DNA of 10,870 bases from Geobacter sp. (GCA_003857395.1 RPRC01000206.1:1-10870); one strand, 5' to 3'. Positions 1 through 7,096 are shown, numbered from the stretch's first letter. A program made the numbers and translations. The notes: generated by a model not told the origin, from the letters alone.

Positions 1-1
1 G

Positions 2-456
2 CGCCTAGCTATTGGAGAAGCGCATCGTCGTTATTCAGCCATGATCAATCGAAGGCAGAAATGGACCGGTCACTTATGGCAGGGAAGATTTTGTCATTTC
101 CCATGGATGAGGCTTACCTCTTTTCTGCGGTAAAATACATAGAGATGAACCCTGTGCGGGCAAACCTCTCTGCTGACCCGTACTCCTGGAGGTGGAGCAG
201 CGCCAAGGCGCATGCCGAAGGCAAGGACGACATTCTTGTAAGTGTCTCCCCACTTTTAGAGATGTTTGGTGACTGGAGATCGTTCCTTTCGGAAGCCGAC
301 GAAGAGGATGCGAATAAAATCAGGCGGCACGAGCGGACAGGCCGTGCTTTGGGAAATGATGCCTTTCTTGACGTCCTCGAACACTCCCTGATGCGTCCGC
401 TGAAACGGCAGAAAGTGGGACGAAAGAAAAAAACTCAAGATTTGGCCCAGGAATAG
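2..456 (+). pseudogene. REP-associated (IS200-like) tyrosine transposase, 5'-truncated by the window and frameshifted
   Basis: This is the C-terminal half of a Y1-type single-strand transposase of the RAYT group. The reading frame from base 2 gives RLAIGEAHRRYSAMINRRQKW and then TGHLWQGRF, the usual GHLWQGRF motif. After base 91 it loses homology. The family sequence resumes in the frame that starts at 94 (SFPMDEAYLFSAVKYIEMNPVRANL) and runs to the TAG at 454-456. One base is therefore missing around 92-94. The segment KYIEMNPVRA should hold the catalytic tyrosine in this family. The tail is lysine- and arginine-rich (RPLKRQKVGRKKK), as is usual for the DNA-binding C-terminus. The N-terminal HUH part lies outside the window. 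An ATG at 61 would give a 131-residue product lacking HUH and the GHLWQGRF motif, so no active enzyme is expected. Family identity is confident; inactivity is inferred. Confidence 0.85.
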
Positions 457-476
457 GTATGGTGTCCCTGTATTCC
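450..476 (+). repeat. Inverted repeat at the end of the transposase gene
   Basis: GGAATA (450-455) and TATTCC (471-476) are perfect 6-base arms around a 15-base loop containing GGTATGGTGTCCC. The left arm overlaps the transposase stop codon, and a short TGTTTT run follows. From memory, a GGTATGGTGTCCC-type sequence often follows transposases of this group, so this is probably the element end. It could also act as a weak terminator. Confidence 0.45.
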
Positions 477-507
477 CTGTTTTGAAATTACCTGCAAGGA
501 AATGAAC

Positions 508-1725
508 ATGAAAATGAGAGGCTGTTGCCGGTCTATCTTGGGAACACTGTTGCTGGTATTATTTTGGGGTACTGCTGCGTCTGCGGCTACACCGATGTAT
601 CATGGGAAAAGCGCGGACCAGTGGCTCGAAATGCTGGGTCAGCCGGATGATGATATTCGTAGCCAGGCTTTTATGGAGCTTATCCAGGCAGATCAGAGCG
701 GTGGCGAAATGCTGCTGGCCTTTTTGGGAAGTCCAAACCCGGACCTGCGAACGATTGCAGTAATGGGTCTGAATCACATGGCTCCTTCATATCCCGAGTC
801 GATTCCGGGGTTGGCCGAAGCCGCTCTGGATGTAAACCTGAACATCAGATACTGGACTTTGTCCGCGCTTCGGAAGTATGGGGATAAAGCTGGATCTGCC
901 GTGCCCAACATCATTCGGGCATTGGAGACCTACCAAGGGCAAGGTCCGGAACTCGAGGGGCCGGTTCGGTATTACGCCGATGCGCGAGCCCGGGCAGCAA
1001 AAGCTCTCGGCGACATTGGCCCCGCTGCAAAAGACGCCCTTCCTGCCTTGGAAAAGGCTCTGCAAGACCCGTCTGCTATGGTACGGGAAGCAGCGAAGCG
1101 CGCAATCGAGTTGATCAGCGTGCCGGCACAAAGCCTGAGGGGGACGCCCAGAGAAAAATGGGAAATCAGGAAAAATAGTTTCCCTTCAGCGCCTCGCATG
1201 ACGTCCCGTTGTCACTCCTGCTTATGCGCTTATTCTCCCGTTCCGGATTCATTCTTTCGTTGCCTCGCGGGCCGAGTCCAGGAATCGCAACACCGACGCC
1301 GCCACGACGCGCGTGCTCTCCGACAGGAAGGCGTGGCCGCCGGGGTGGCGCTCGAACCGCCCCCGGGGCAGGAACCCGGCAAGCGTCTCGGCTGCGGCTG
1401 CAGGGAGAAGGACGTCATCCTCGCCGGCGAGGACGAGCGCCGGGGCGTTGATGCGCGATGCCCGCTCTCGGGTGTCGTGGGCCAGACAGGCGCCGACTTG
1501 CGCAGCGAAGCCGCACGCCGAGGGGGCGGGGGCGCCGGCGAGGGTCGACAGCGCCCCCTCTATCAGCGCGTCGTTCTCGAGGGTCGCAGGACCGAAGACC
1601 CAGGCGAACTGCTCGCGCCGGAAGGCGTCGGCCTCTACCCCTGCCAGGAGGAGCCGCCGCCAGGCGTCGAGGGCGCGGCGAGTCCGCCCCGGGAGGCGGG
1701 CCGCGGTGGCGGCGAGCACCAGTGA
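508..1725 (+). CDS. Exported HEAT-repeat protein with a doubtful C-terminal half
   Basis: The first ~205 residues form a convincing exported protein. There is a hydrophobic signal peptide (SILGTLLLVLFWGTAASA, probable cleavage after ASA), a GKSADQWLEML opening, then alpha-helical HEAT/PBS-lyase-like repeats around DIRSQAF, DLRTIAVMGL, NIRYWTLSAL and ARARAAKALGDIGPAAKDALPALEKAL. The last repeat (MVREAAKRAIELI) ends near base 1119. Such solenoids usually bind proteins; the partner is unknown. ATG 508 is preferred over ATG 502 because AAGGA at 496-500 lies 7 bases before 508 but only 1 before 502. From about 1190 the frame becomes arginine/glycine-rich and from 1249 it is purely antisense to the hydrolase gene, so that part is probably not a natural domain. 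The gene seems to have lost its 3' end at the edge of the GC-rich block, or simply ends with a fortuitous extension. HEAT assignment is firm; the specific role is unknown. Confidence 0.6.
   Translation: MKMRGCCRSILGTLLLVLFWGTAASAATPMYHGKSADQWLEMLGQPDDDIRSQAFMELIQADQSGGEMLLAFLGSPNPDLRTIAVMGLNHMAPSYPESIPGLAEAALDVNLNIRYWTLSALRKYGDKAGSAVPNIIRALETYQGQGPELEGPVRYYADARARAAKALGDIGPAAKDALPALEKALQDPSAMVREAAKRAIELISVPAQSLRGTPREKWEIRKNSFPSAPRMTSRCHSCLCAYSPVPDSFFRCLAGRVQESQHRRRHDARALRQEGVAAGVALEPPPGQEPGKRLGCGCREKDVILAGEDERRGVDARCPLSGVVGQTGADLRSEAARRGGGGAGEGRQRPLYQRVVLEGRRTEDPGELLAPEGVGLYPCQEEPPPGVEGAASPPREAGRGGGEHQ
1154..1184 (-). terminator. Possible intrinsic terminator of the ligase/hydrolase operon
   Basis: Read on the minus strand, GGGAAA (1184-1179) pairs with TTTCCC (1165-1160) across a 13-base loop and is followed by ATTTTT (1159-1154). 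It lies about 65 bases beyond the hydrolase stop. The stem is only 6 bp, so this is a weak candidate. Confidence 0.3.
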
Positions 1726-2325
1726 GCGGATCCGGTCCGGCGCGAGGAGCGCCAACTCCTGCGCCACGAGGCCGCCGAGAGAGAATCCGAGCACGTCCAC
1801 CGAGTCGAGCGAGAGGTGGTCTAGGAGCGCGAGCGCGTCGGCGGCGAGTCGAGCAGTGGTACATGGTTCTGGCGGCGGACCGGACAGGCCGGACCCGCGG
1901 GTTTCGAGGAGTACCAGCTGACGCTCTCCGCAGAGCTCATGCACCAGAGGACCCCACGCGGACAGGTCGAGGCCGATGCCGTTCAAGAGGAGCAGGGGCG
2001 GTCCGCTGCCAACGATCTCGTAATGGAGCGGTGCTCCGTCGAGTGTGAAGCCACTCGCCTCGGCGGCACCGGCACCCGCCGGCCGCTCGAGCTGGGCCTC
2101 GACGTACTGCGCGAAGTCGTTCAGGGAGCGCAGCTTCACCGAGGATTTGTCGCTAACCCGGATGACGAACCGCACCTCGATGGCCGCGATGAACGCGGTG
2201 AAGCCGAACGAGTCGAGAGCGTTGTGCGCAACGGCCTGATCCGGCTCCAGCTCGTGGACCGTCTGCGCGTTGCCCCCTACCTGCACTATGAGTTCCCTCA
2301 ACTGATCGATCACCGGTGCTTCCAT
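1249..2325 (-). CDS. Acyl-carrier-protein / alpha-beta-hydrolase fusion (thioesterase-like)
   Basis: This is a 358-residue two-domain protein. Residues 1-80 resemble an acyl carrier protein: NALDSFGFTAFIAAIEVRF matches the LDSL-type phosphopantetheine site, with Ser39 as the expected attachment residue. Residues ~92-350 are an alpha/beta hydrolase with every landmark: LLLLNGIGLDLSAW (oxyanion region), ETRGSGLSGPP, the nucleophile elbow GFSLGG (Ser182), the acid in AGEDDVLLP (Asp304 by position) and the histidine in PGGHAFL (His331). The likely role is release or transfer of an acyl group from its own or another carrier, as type II thioesterases do; the substrate is unknown. An AAGGAGGAAAC ribosome site at 2326-2336 directly precedes the ATG. 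The start is 49 bases after the ligase stop, so the two form one operon. Base composition is clearly GC-richer than the flanking genes. An esterase or lactonase activity is the alternative. Confidence 0.85.
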   Translation of the reverse strand: MEAPVIDQLRELIVQVGGNAQTVHELEPDQAVAHNALDSFGFTAFIAAIEVRFVIRVSDKSSVKLRSLNDFAQYVEAQLERPAGAGAAEASGFTLDGAPLHYEIVGSGPPLLLLNGIGLDLSAWGPLVHELCGERQLVLLETRGSGLSGPPPEPCTTARLAADALALLDHLSLDSVDVLGFSLGGLVAQELALLAPDRIRSLVLAATAARLPGRTRRALDAWRRLLLAGVEADAFRREQFAWVFGPATLENDALIEGALSTLAGAPAPSACGFAAQVGACLAHDTRERASRINAPALVLAGEDDVLLPAAAAETLAGFLPRGRFERHPGGHAFLSESTRVVAASVLRFLDSAREATKE

Positions 2326-2374
2326 GTTTCCTCCTTGGTTGCGCTCCGGTCGAGCGCGTTTCGCTGTCTGCGCA

Positions 2375-3856
2375 TCACGTCGTGCTCCGTTCTCTCAGTT
2401 TGAACCGCTGCACCTTCCCGGTGGAGGTGCGCGGCAGTTCGGCCACGAACCGGATCCGCGCCGGGCACATGTGGTCCGGGAGCCGCTCTCGGCAGTATCG
2501 CCGCAGTTCTCCGACCAGATTCGGCGACTCGGTCACTTCGCGGCCGAGCACGACGAAGGCACCCGGGACGCTGAACGCGCCGACCCGGGTGGCCACTACG
2601 GCACACTCGGCCACCACAGGGTGGTCCCGCAGGACCTCCTCCACGGCGGTGGGTGAGACCCAGCAGCCGGCCGACTTGAACATGTCGTCGCTCCGGCCAC
2701 GATGATAGTAGAAGCCGTCCCGCTCCACGAAAAGGTCGCCGGTCGCGAGGGGAGCGTCGGCAGCCGCATCCGACGGGCTCCAGCCGCTCGGGGTCCGGGT
2801 GGGCCCGTCAATGAGCAGTTGTCCCTCGTGCCCGGGAGCGACATCCTCGCCGCGCTCGTCCACCAGCCGCGCCTGGTAGCCCGGCACCAGCTTCCCCGCC
2901 GACCCCGCAACCGCGTGTCCCGGGGTGTTTGAAATAAAGTGATAGGCCATCTCGGTGGAGCCGATGCCGTCAAGGATCTCCAGGCCGGTGAGCCGCTGCC
3001 ACTCCTTGAACAGCACCGCCGGGAGCGCCTCGCCGGCCGAGCAGCAGAGCCGCATCGGCAGCCGCTGCCGGACCGCCGGCCACGAGCGGAGGATCTGGGC
3101 GAAGAGCATGGGGACAGAGAAGAGCACCGACGGGCTGTGCCGGCAGACGAGCTCAAGGACCGCCGCCGGATCGGGCTTTCCCGGGTGGAGGATGGCGGTG
3201 GCGCCGAACCGGAGCGGCAGGGCCAGGCTGTTGATGAGCCCGTAGGCGAAGGAGCACTTGCTCGTAGAGAAGATGACATCCTCGCCCGTCAGACCCAGCA
3301 CGGCCTTTCCGACGAGGTCGCACGGAAGCACGAGGCTCCGGTGCCGATGAGGCACTCCCTTGGGCGCGCCCGTTGAGCCGGAGGTATAGAGGACGTAGGC
3401 GAGATCGTTGTCGACTGGCTGGAAGGCGTCGCAGAGCTCCAGTCCGGGGCCGGTGCACTCCAGAATGCCCACTTCGTCGCAGGCTATCTCCTCGACGGAA
3501 CCTGCCGGCCCCCTCGCCGCGCTGCCCGCCAAGGAGATTCGCAGGCGCGCGCCCGCGTCGATCGCGACGTGCGCCAGTGCCTCGCGATCGAGCTCTGGGT
3601 TCACCACCACTGCCACGGCGCCCGACAGGAGGCAGCCAAGAAAAACCACTGGGAAGGCGAAGCAGTCCGGGAGAGCAACGAGGACGCGCTCCCCCGGTGA
3701 GAGCCCCCGCTCCCGCAGCTGTCGGGCCAGACAACGGGCTCCCTCGCCCAACTCGCGGTACGCGTGGGCCTTTCCGGAGCAGATATAGGCGGTCCTGTCC
3801 GGGCGGTCCCGGAGGTTGTGCTCCAGGAGATCCAAAGCGGCATTCGTCGCGCTCAA
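2375..3856 (-). CDS. Benzoate-CoA-ligase-type AMP-forming acyl-CoA synthetase
   Basis: This 493-residue ANL-superfamily enzyme should activate a carboxylic acid with ATP to an acyl-adenylate and then an acyl-thioester. All core motifs are present (numbered from the TTG start): P-loop YTSGSTGAPKG (157-167), GIGSTEM (297-303), TGDLF near 372-376, hinge GRSDDMFKSAG (387-397) and catalytic lysine in TSTGK (Lys481). SFAYGLINSLALPLRFGA and STEMAYHFISNTPG are typical of the benzoate/hydroxybenzoate-CoA ligase subgroup, so an aromatic acid is the best substrate guess. The start is chosen as TTG at 3856-3854 because GGGAGG lies 4 bases upstream and homology begins just after it (ATNAALDLLEHNL). The open frame extends upstream to an ATG at 3967, but that extension is basic and low-complexity. 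It is the first gene of an operon with the ACP-hydrolase, which could be its acceptor. The GC-rich block suggests horizontal transfer. Confidence 0.88.
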   Translation of the reverse strand: MSATNAALDLLEHNLRDRPDRTAYICSGKAHAYRELGEGARCLARQLRERGLSPGERVLVALPDCFAFPVVFLGCLLSGAVAVVVNPELDREALAHVAIDAGARLRISLAGSAARGPAGSVEEIACDEVGILECTGPGLELCDAFQPVDNDLAYVLYTSGSTGAPKGVPHRHRSLVLPCDLVGKAVLGLTGEDVIFSTSKCSFAYGLINSLALPLRFGATAILHPGKPDPAAVLELVCRHSPSVLFSVPMLFAQILRSWPAVRQRLPMRLCCSAGEALPAVLFKEWQRLTGLEILDGIGSTEMAYHFISNTPGHAVAGSAGKLVPGYQARLVDERGEDVAPGHEGQLLIDGPTRTPSGWSPSDAAADAPLATGDLFVERDGFYYHRGRSDDMFKSAGCWVSPTAVEEVLRDHPVVAECAVVATRVGAFSVPGAFVVLGREVTESPNLVGELRRYCRERLPDHMCPARIRFVAELPRTSTGKVQRFKLRERSTT

Positions 3857-4025
3857 TGATCCTCCCTGCTTGGTCCACGTGCTGTCGCGAGCGCCTGCGT
3901 CTCGGCTCCGACGCGGCGAGATAGCTCGCCGATGTGGGGGGCAAGTTCCGGCTCGTGGCCGTAGCAAAACGAATCCTTCCGTGCCCCGACGTAAAAGGGA
4001 TAGGAATTTGCTTTTCGATGCAGAC

Positions 4026-4055
4026 TTTATACCCCCGGAAATGAGCTTGTGTCAA
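4026..4055 (-). promoter_or_regulatory. Near-consensus sigma-70 promoter for the ligase/hydrolase operon
   Basis: On the minus strand TTGACA (4055-4050) and TATAAA (4031-4026) are separated by 18 bases. Transcription from about 4018 would give a leader of roughly 160 bases before the TTG start at 3856. The promoter lies just outside the GC-rich block, in host-like DNA. Confidence 0.6.
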
Positions 4056-4172
4056 CGGATTTAGGGACTTTCTGGAGGAAATCGGAAGCGATCCGAGTAA
4101 CCTCTGACCGGCTGACAGTTCAGGCGGAAATGGAAGACGGGGTCTGACGAAGCGAACATGTTGCCACTGACT

Positions 4173-4205
4173 AAAAACAGAAAAACAGGGTGGATTTGCC
4201 ACCCT
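4173..4205 (-). terminator. Intrinsic terminator downstream of the outer-membrane protein gene
   Basis: Read on the minus strand, AGGGTGG (4205-4199) pairs perfectly with CCACCCT (4193-4187) over a 5-base loop. It is followed by GTTTTTCTGTTTTT (4186-4173). This is a standard rho-independent terminator and separates the outer-membrane gene from the ligase promoter. Confidence 0.75.
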
Positions 4206-4272
4206 TAGATCCTCGTTTTTGATGGAGCTCCGGGGAGAGTAGAGAGGCGTTTCCCCTACCCTCCCTTATCAG

Positions 4273-4311
4273 AACGGCAAAGGGACGGCAAATCAGCCTC
4301 CCTTTGCCGTT
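4273..4311 (-). terminator. Strong stem-loop just after the outer-membrane protein gene
   Basis: AACGGCAAAGGGA (4273-4285) and TCCCTTTGCCGTT (4299-4311) are perfect 13-base arms around a 13-base loop. It starts 17 bases after the stop codon of the minus-strand gene. There is no long U run, so it may protect the mRNA 3' end or act together with the terminator at 4173-4205. Confidence 0.55.
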
Positions 4312-4327
4312 TCGCCGGGCCTTCCGC

Positions 4328-5233
4328 TCAGAAGGCATAGACGAATTTGGCCCACAGGTTGTTCCCTTGGGGCCGGTTCCTGGCTTCCACCTCGAACAGG
4401 TACTTGAAGACGAAGCTCATGTTCTTGTAGCTGTACTTAGCCTGGGGCCCAACCGCGACCGTCATCCCCCGGTTGTCGCTCACTTCGGCACTACCGGTTT
4501 CGTCGTCGGTGACCTGCTGGTAGTAGTAGCCACCGACGCCGAGATTGAAGGGACCGACTTTCTGCCCCACGGTGTAATCCACGTGGAATTCCTGCCCCGA
4601 GAGGTAGTCGTTGTCGCTATTCCGGGTATTGAAGTCGTACATCAGCTTCGCCGACACCTCAAAGCCGCCGTCGGTGACAAAGGTTCCCGCCACGATGGGC
4701 TCGAAGGTCCAGTAGTTCCTGCCGAGGTTCGCCACCCGCGTCTTGTCGTAGCTGCCGGTGGGGCAGTAGATATCCACGCCGGTAGCAAGGTGCCAGTTCT
4801 TTCCGTGCCAGGAAAGGATGAACGGGTCGACGATGATGTCTCCCAGTCCCTCCCTGCTGCCGCCCCCGCCGGGCGATTTGTGGACATCCACCTTCATCAG
4901 GGGCAGGAAGACATGCATTCCCCAGTAGCCCCCCAGGACCTTGTAGGGGGTAACATGGATCAGGCGGAAGACATTGACATAGATATCGGCATCAAACTCA
5001 AACGGATACTTTTTGCCGTTGTTGTCCCGGAAGCTGTCTGCCGAGTAATAGTTGAAATAGTTGATGAAATAGGTCCCCGGCGGCGGCACCGCCCCGGACA
5101 TGAAATCCTCTGCGCCGTTGGGGTAGGCCCCGCCGCCCCCTTCGGTCGCCGACGCCTGCGTACCGGCCATCAGTGCAAAACCCAGCGCCAGCAGCACCAC
5201 AATCGACGGCATCTTCTGGTGGATGTTCCTCAT
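4328..5233 (-). CDS. Outer-membrane beta-barrel protein, phenol-degradation MetA/SphA-like family
   Basis: This 301-residue protein has a clear signal peptide (IVVLLALGFALMAGTQASA, cleavage near residue 29). The rest is rich in alternating aromatic beta-strands, such as GTYFINYFNYYSADSF, WGMHVFLPLMKVDV, NYWTFEPIVAGTFV and LGVGGYYYQQV. It ends in phenylalanine (WAKFVYAF), the C-terminal signal used for barrel insertion in the outer membrane. The pattern PPPGTYFINYFNYY followed by GLGDIIVDPFILSWH fits the family annotated as MetA-pathway phenol degradation or 'transporter', thought to move hydrophobic compounds across the outer membrane; the substrate here is unknown. A GGGGAGGA ribosome site lies just before the ATG. 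It is a single-gene unit with its own promoter and two downstream stem-loops. The neighbouring aryl-CoA ligase suggests aromatic compounds, but the composition differs and the genes are not co-transcribed. Confidence 0.78.
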   Translation of the reverse strand: MRNIHQKMPSIVVLLALGFALMAGTQASATEGGGGAYPNGAEDFMSGAVPPPGTYFINYFNYYSADSFRDNNGKKYPFEFDADIYVNVFRLIHVTPYKVLGGYWGMHVFLPLMKVDVHKSPGGGGSREGLGDIIVDPFILSWHGKNWHLATGVDIYCPTGSYDKTRVANLGRNYWTFEPIVAGTFVTDGGFEVSAKLMYDFNTRNSDNDYLSGQEFHVDYTVGQKVGPFNLGVGGYYYQQVTDDETGSAEVSDNRGMTVAVGPQAKYSYKNMSFVFKYLFEVEARNRPQGNNLWAKFVYAF

Positions 5234-5285
5234 TGCTCCTCCCCTTGCATCACATGAAATGTCCCCTCCGGGATTTGTGCGAAAC

Positions 5286-5312
5286 CTTATACAAAGTAAT
5301 CATGTACGTCAA
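5286..5312 (-). promoter_or_regulatory. Putative promoter of the outer-membrane protein gene
   Basis: On the minus strand TTGACG (5312-5307) precedes TATAAG (5291-5286) with a 15-base spacer, which is shorter than the optimum. It lies about 55 bases upstream of the ATG at 5233 in an AT-rich stretch. Confidence 0.4.
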
Positions 5313-5459
5313 GACAGAGATCACCGAACTGAAAATAATTACGTATCAGGGATGCCCCGGACTTACTTGTCTTGGATTTCCTCAGCTCGCTTTCCGTGCC
5401 CATCCAGACCGCTGCGTGACCCCAGTAACCCGGGAGCAGCTTGTCACTGCCGTTGGCTG

Positions 5460-6959
5460 CTATAACAGCGGTGTGAGGGGAAGTGCTTGCAGTAACTTGA
5501 CCTTGCGCCGTTTAGCCACAGGGGCAAAGCGATCGGGATTATCGGCGGCATCCCAGCTGTTCTCCGGCAACATATCCCGCTCCATATTCCGCTCCACCTG
5601 TGCGGCAAGCCGTGGATTATTGACCAGTATTCCCACTTCGGTGTTGAGGTTTGCTGAGCGGGGGTCGAGATTGAAGGTGCCGATGAACAGGGTCTCACCG
5701 TCAATCACCATGCTCTTGGCATGGATGGCGAAAACCGGGGCTTCCTTCTCCAGCTTCGGATAGCGCTCCATCAGTTCAGCCCTGATGGCCGGTTCAGGTT
5801 TATATTCGTAGACCTTGATGCCGCTTTTCAGGATGCTGCGACGCTGTTTCCGGTAGCCGCTGAAGGCCATCAGGTTGTCGGTGGAGGCCAGCGAATTGGT
5901 GGAGATGCGCACCTCCACGCCCTGCCGTACCAGCTGCCGGAATAACGCGAGCCCCCCGTCAGGCATGATCAGGTAGGGAGACTGGATGATGACCTTTTTC
6001 CTCGCGCTCCGCAGCACCGCCGCCAACTCCGTTGTGGTCAGCCCACCGCCGGAGAGCCCGGCATGTCCGTCATTCTTGCCCGGCATGTCGCTGAGGAAAC
6101 GGACCTCATCCCAGACCATCTCCCGCAGCAGACCGTCAAACTTCAGCGGCAGATTCCGCAGCGCCTCCCGCACCTCGGGGGCAAAATTCTCCTGCTTTCC
6201 GGCATAGGCACGAAGATCCGCATAGATGGCGTTCATCCGTGCCGGGGTAATTTTTTTCAGCTTCTTTGCCAGCAGCTTTTCCACCGGCACCGCTAGGGGA
6301 CTCTCCCAGAAGCGGCCGAAACTCTCCTCCATCCCGGTCACCACTGGTCCCATGACCAGGGCGTCCCGATCTCGGAAATTATAGTGGTGATCGTAGTCAT
6401 AATATTCGTCCGCCATGTTGCGGCCGCCGACGATCCCCACCAGGCCGTCAAACAGGGCGGTCTTATCGTGCATCCTCTGGTTGACGGCCCGCAGGGCAGT
6501 CACCACATTACTGATCCGTTTGACCGTGGAAGTGCCAACCGTGATCTTCGGATTGTAGATACGGATATCGATGTTCGGGTGCAGGGTCAGGGCCAGGAGG
6601 GCATCAGGCGGTGCATCGATCAGCAGGTCGTCAACCAGGATCCGCATCTTGACCCCTCTTTCGGCGGCCCGCAGCAGGGCCTCGCTTGCCAGGATGCCGA
6701 CGTTGTCGGTACTCCAGATGAAGTACTGGATATCAATGCTGGTCTGGGCGTGGTCGGCCAGCCAGGCCCGTGCCAGCAGCGACTCCTCACCCTTTTCCAG
6801 GACATAGACACCGGACTTTCCCCCATGGCCGTCGATAATGCCCTGAGCCAGCTGCGAAAGTGGTTGGGCAGCTGACGGCGGCGGACACTCTGTTGCACAG
6901 AGCGGCACGGCCATGAAAATAACCAGAAGACAAAGGATGAAGCAGGGGTACATGCGCAT
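5460..6959 (-). CDS. ClsC-like cardiolipin synthase / phospholipase D family protein
   Basis: This 499-residue protein carries two HKD half-sites: HDKTALFD (His164, Lys166, Asp171) followed by GIVGGRN, and HAKSMVID (His413, Lys415, Asp420) followed by GTFNLDPRSANLNTE. Other stretches (IDIQYFIWSTDNVGILASEAL, RGVKMRILVDDLL, RQGVEVRISTNSLASTDN, GYRKQRRSILKSGIKVYEYKP) follow the E. coli ClsC/YmdC pattern almost block for block. ClsC makes cardiolipin from phosphatidylglycerol and phosphatidylethanolamine, so a transphosphatidylase role is the best guess; a secreted phospholipase D is the alternative. It has a cleavable-looking signal sequence (residues 1-24, FILCLLVIFMAVPLCATEC), which suggests export to the periplasm, whereas E. 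coli ClsC as I recall it lacks an obvious one. GGGAG lies about 9 bases before the ATG. It appears monocistronic. Confidence 0.88.
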   Translation of the reverse strand: MRMYPCFILCLLVIFMAVPLCATECPPPSAAQPLSQLAQGIIDGHGGKSGVYVLEKGEESLLARAWLADHAQTSIDIQYFIWSTDNVGILASEALLRAAERGVKMRILVDDLLIDAPPDALLALTLHPNIDIRIYNPKITVGTSTVKRISNVVTALRAVNQRMHDKTALFDGLVGIVGGRNMADEYYDYDHHYNFRDRDALVMGPVVTGMEESFGRFWESPLAVPVEKLLAKKLKKITPARMNAIYADLRAYAGKQENFAPEVREALRNLPLKFDGLLREMVWDEVRFLSDMPGKNDGHAGLSGGGLTTTELAAVLRSARKKVIIQSPYLIMPDGGLALFRQLVRQGVEVRISTNSLASTDNLMAFSGYRKQRRSILKSGIKVYEYKPEPAIRAELMERYPKLEKEAPVFAIHAKSMVIDGETLFIGTFNLDPRSANLNTEVGILVNNPRLAAQVERNMERDMLPENSWDAADNPDRFAPVAKRRKVKLLQALPLTPLL

Positions 6960-7096
6960 TACCGTTTCTCCCGGAACCAGATGATAAAAAAATCAGGAAG
7001 TTGCAGCGTTGACTCACGGCAGCCGCAGCGCGCAACGCTCCCCATGCACCAGCAAGAAACCTTGACAACATTAGAAAACAATCAAAAACAGGGATT

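Larger units (their letters stand above)
3857..4327. other. Intergenic region between the ligase and the outer-membrane protein
   Basis: No convincing gene is seen in these 471 bases. From 3857 to about 3970 the DNA has the high GC of the ligase block. From about 3975 onward it matches the flanking host-like composition. It holds the ligase promoter (4026-4055), a minus-strand terminator (4173-4205) and a strong stem-loop (4273-4311), each listed separately. Confidence 0.6.

Noticed and set aside
1313..2048. Long plus-strand open frames inside the GC-rich block
   Set aside because: They are low-complexity R/A/P/G-rich antisense frames expected in GC-rich DNA, while the minus-strand hydrolase has a full catalytic triad there.
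1190..4000. Transposon ends or target duplications bounding the GC-rich block
   Set aside because: I compared both edges by eye and found no convincing direct or inverted repeats, so no mobile element is annotated there.
3153..4202. 349-residue open frame on the minus strand over the ligase N-terminus
   Set aside because: Its sequence is an arginine/proline-rich shadow of the ligase in another frame; the ligase motifs lie in the overlapping frame.
4304..5257. 317-residue plus-strand open frame opposite the outer-membrane gene
   Set aside because: It has no recognisable domain or ribosome site; the opposite strand gives a signal peptide and beta-barrel ending in Phe.
6384..6875. 163-residue plus-strand open frame within the phospholipase D gene
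   Set aside because: It is antisense to the HKD-containing frame and its content is explained by that gene.
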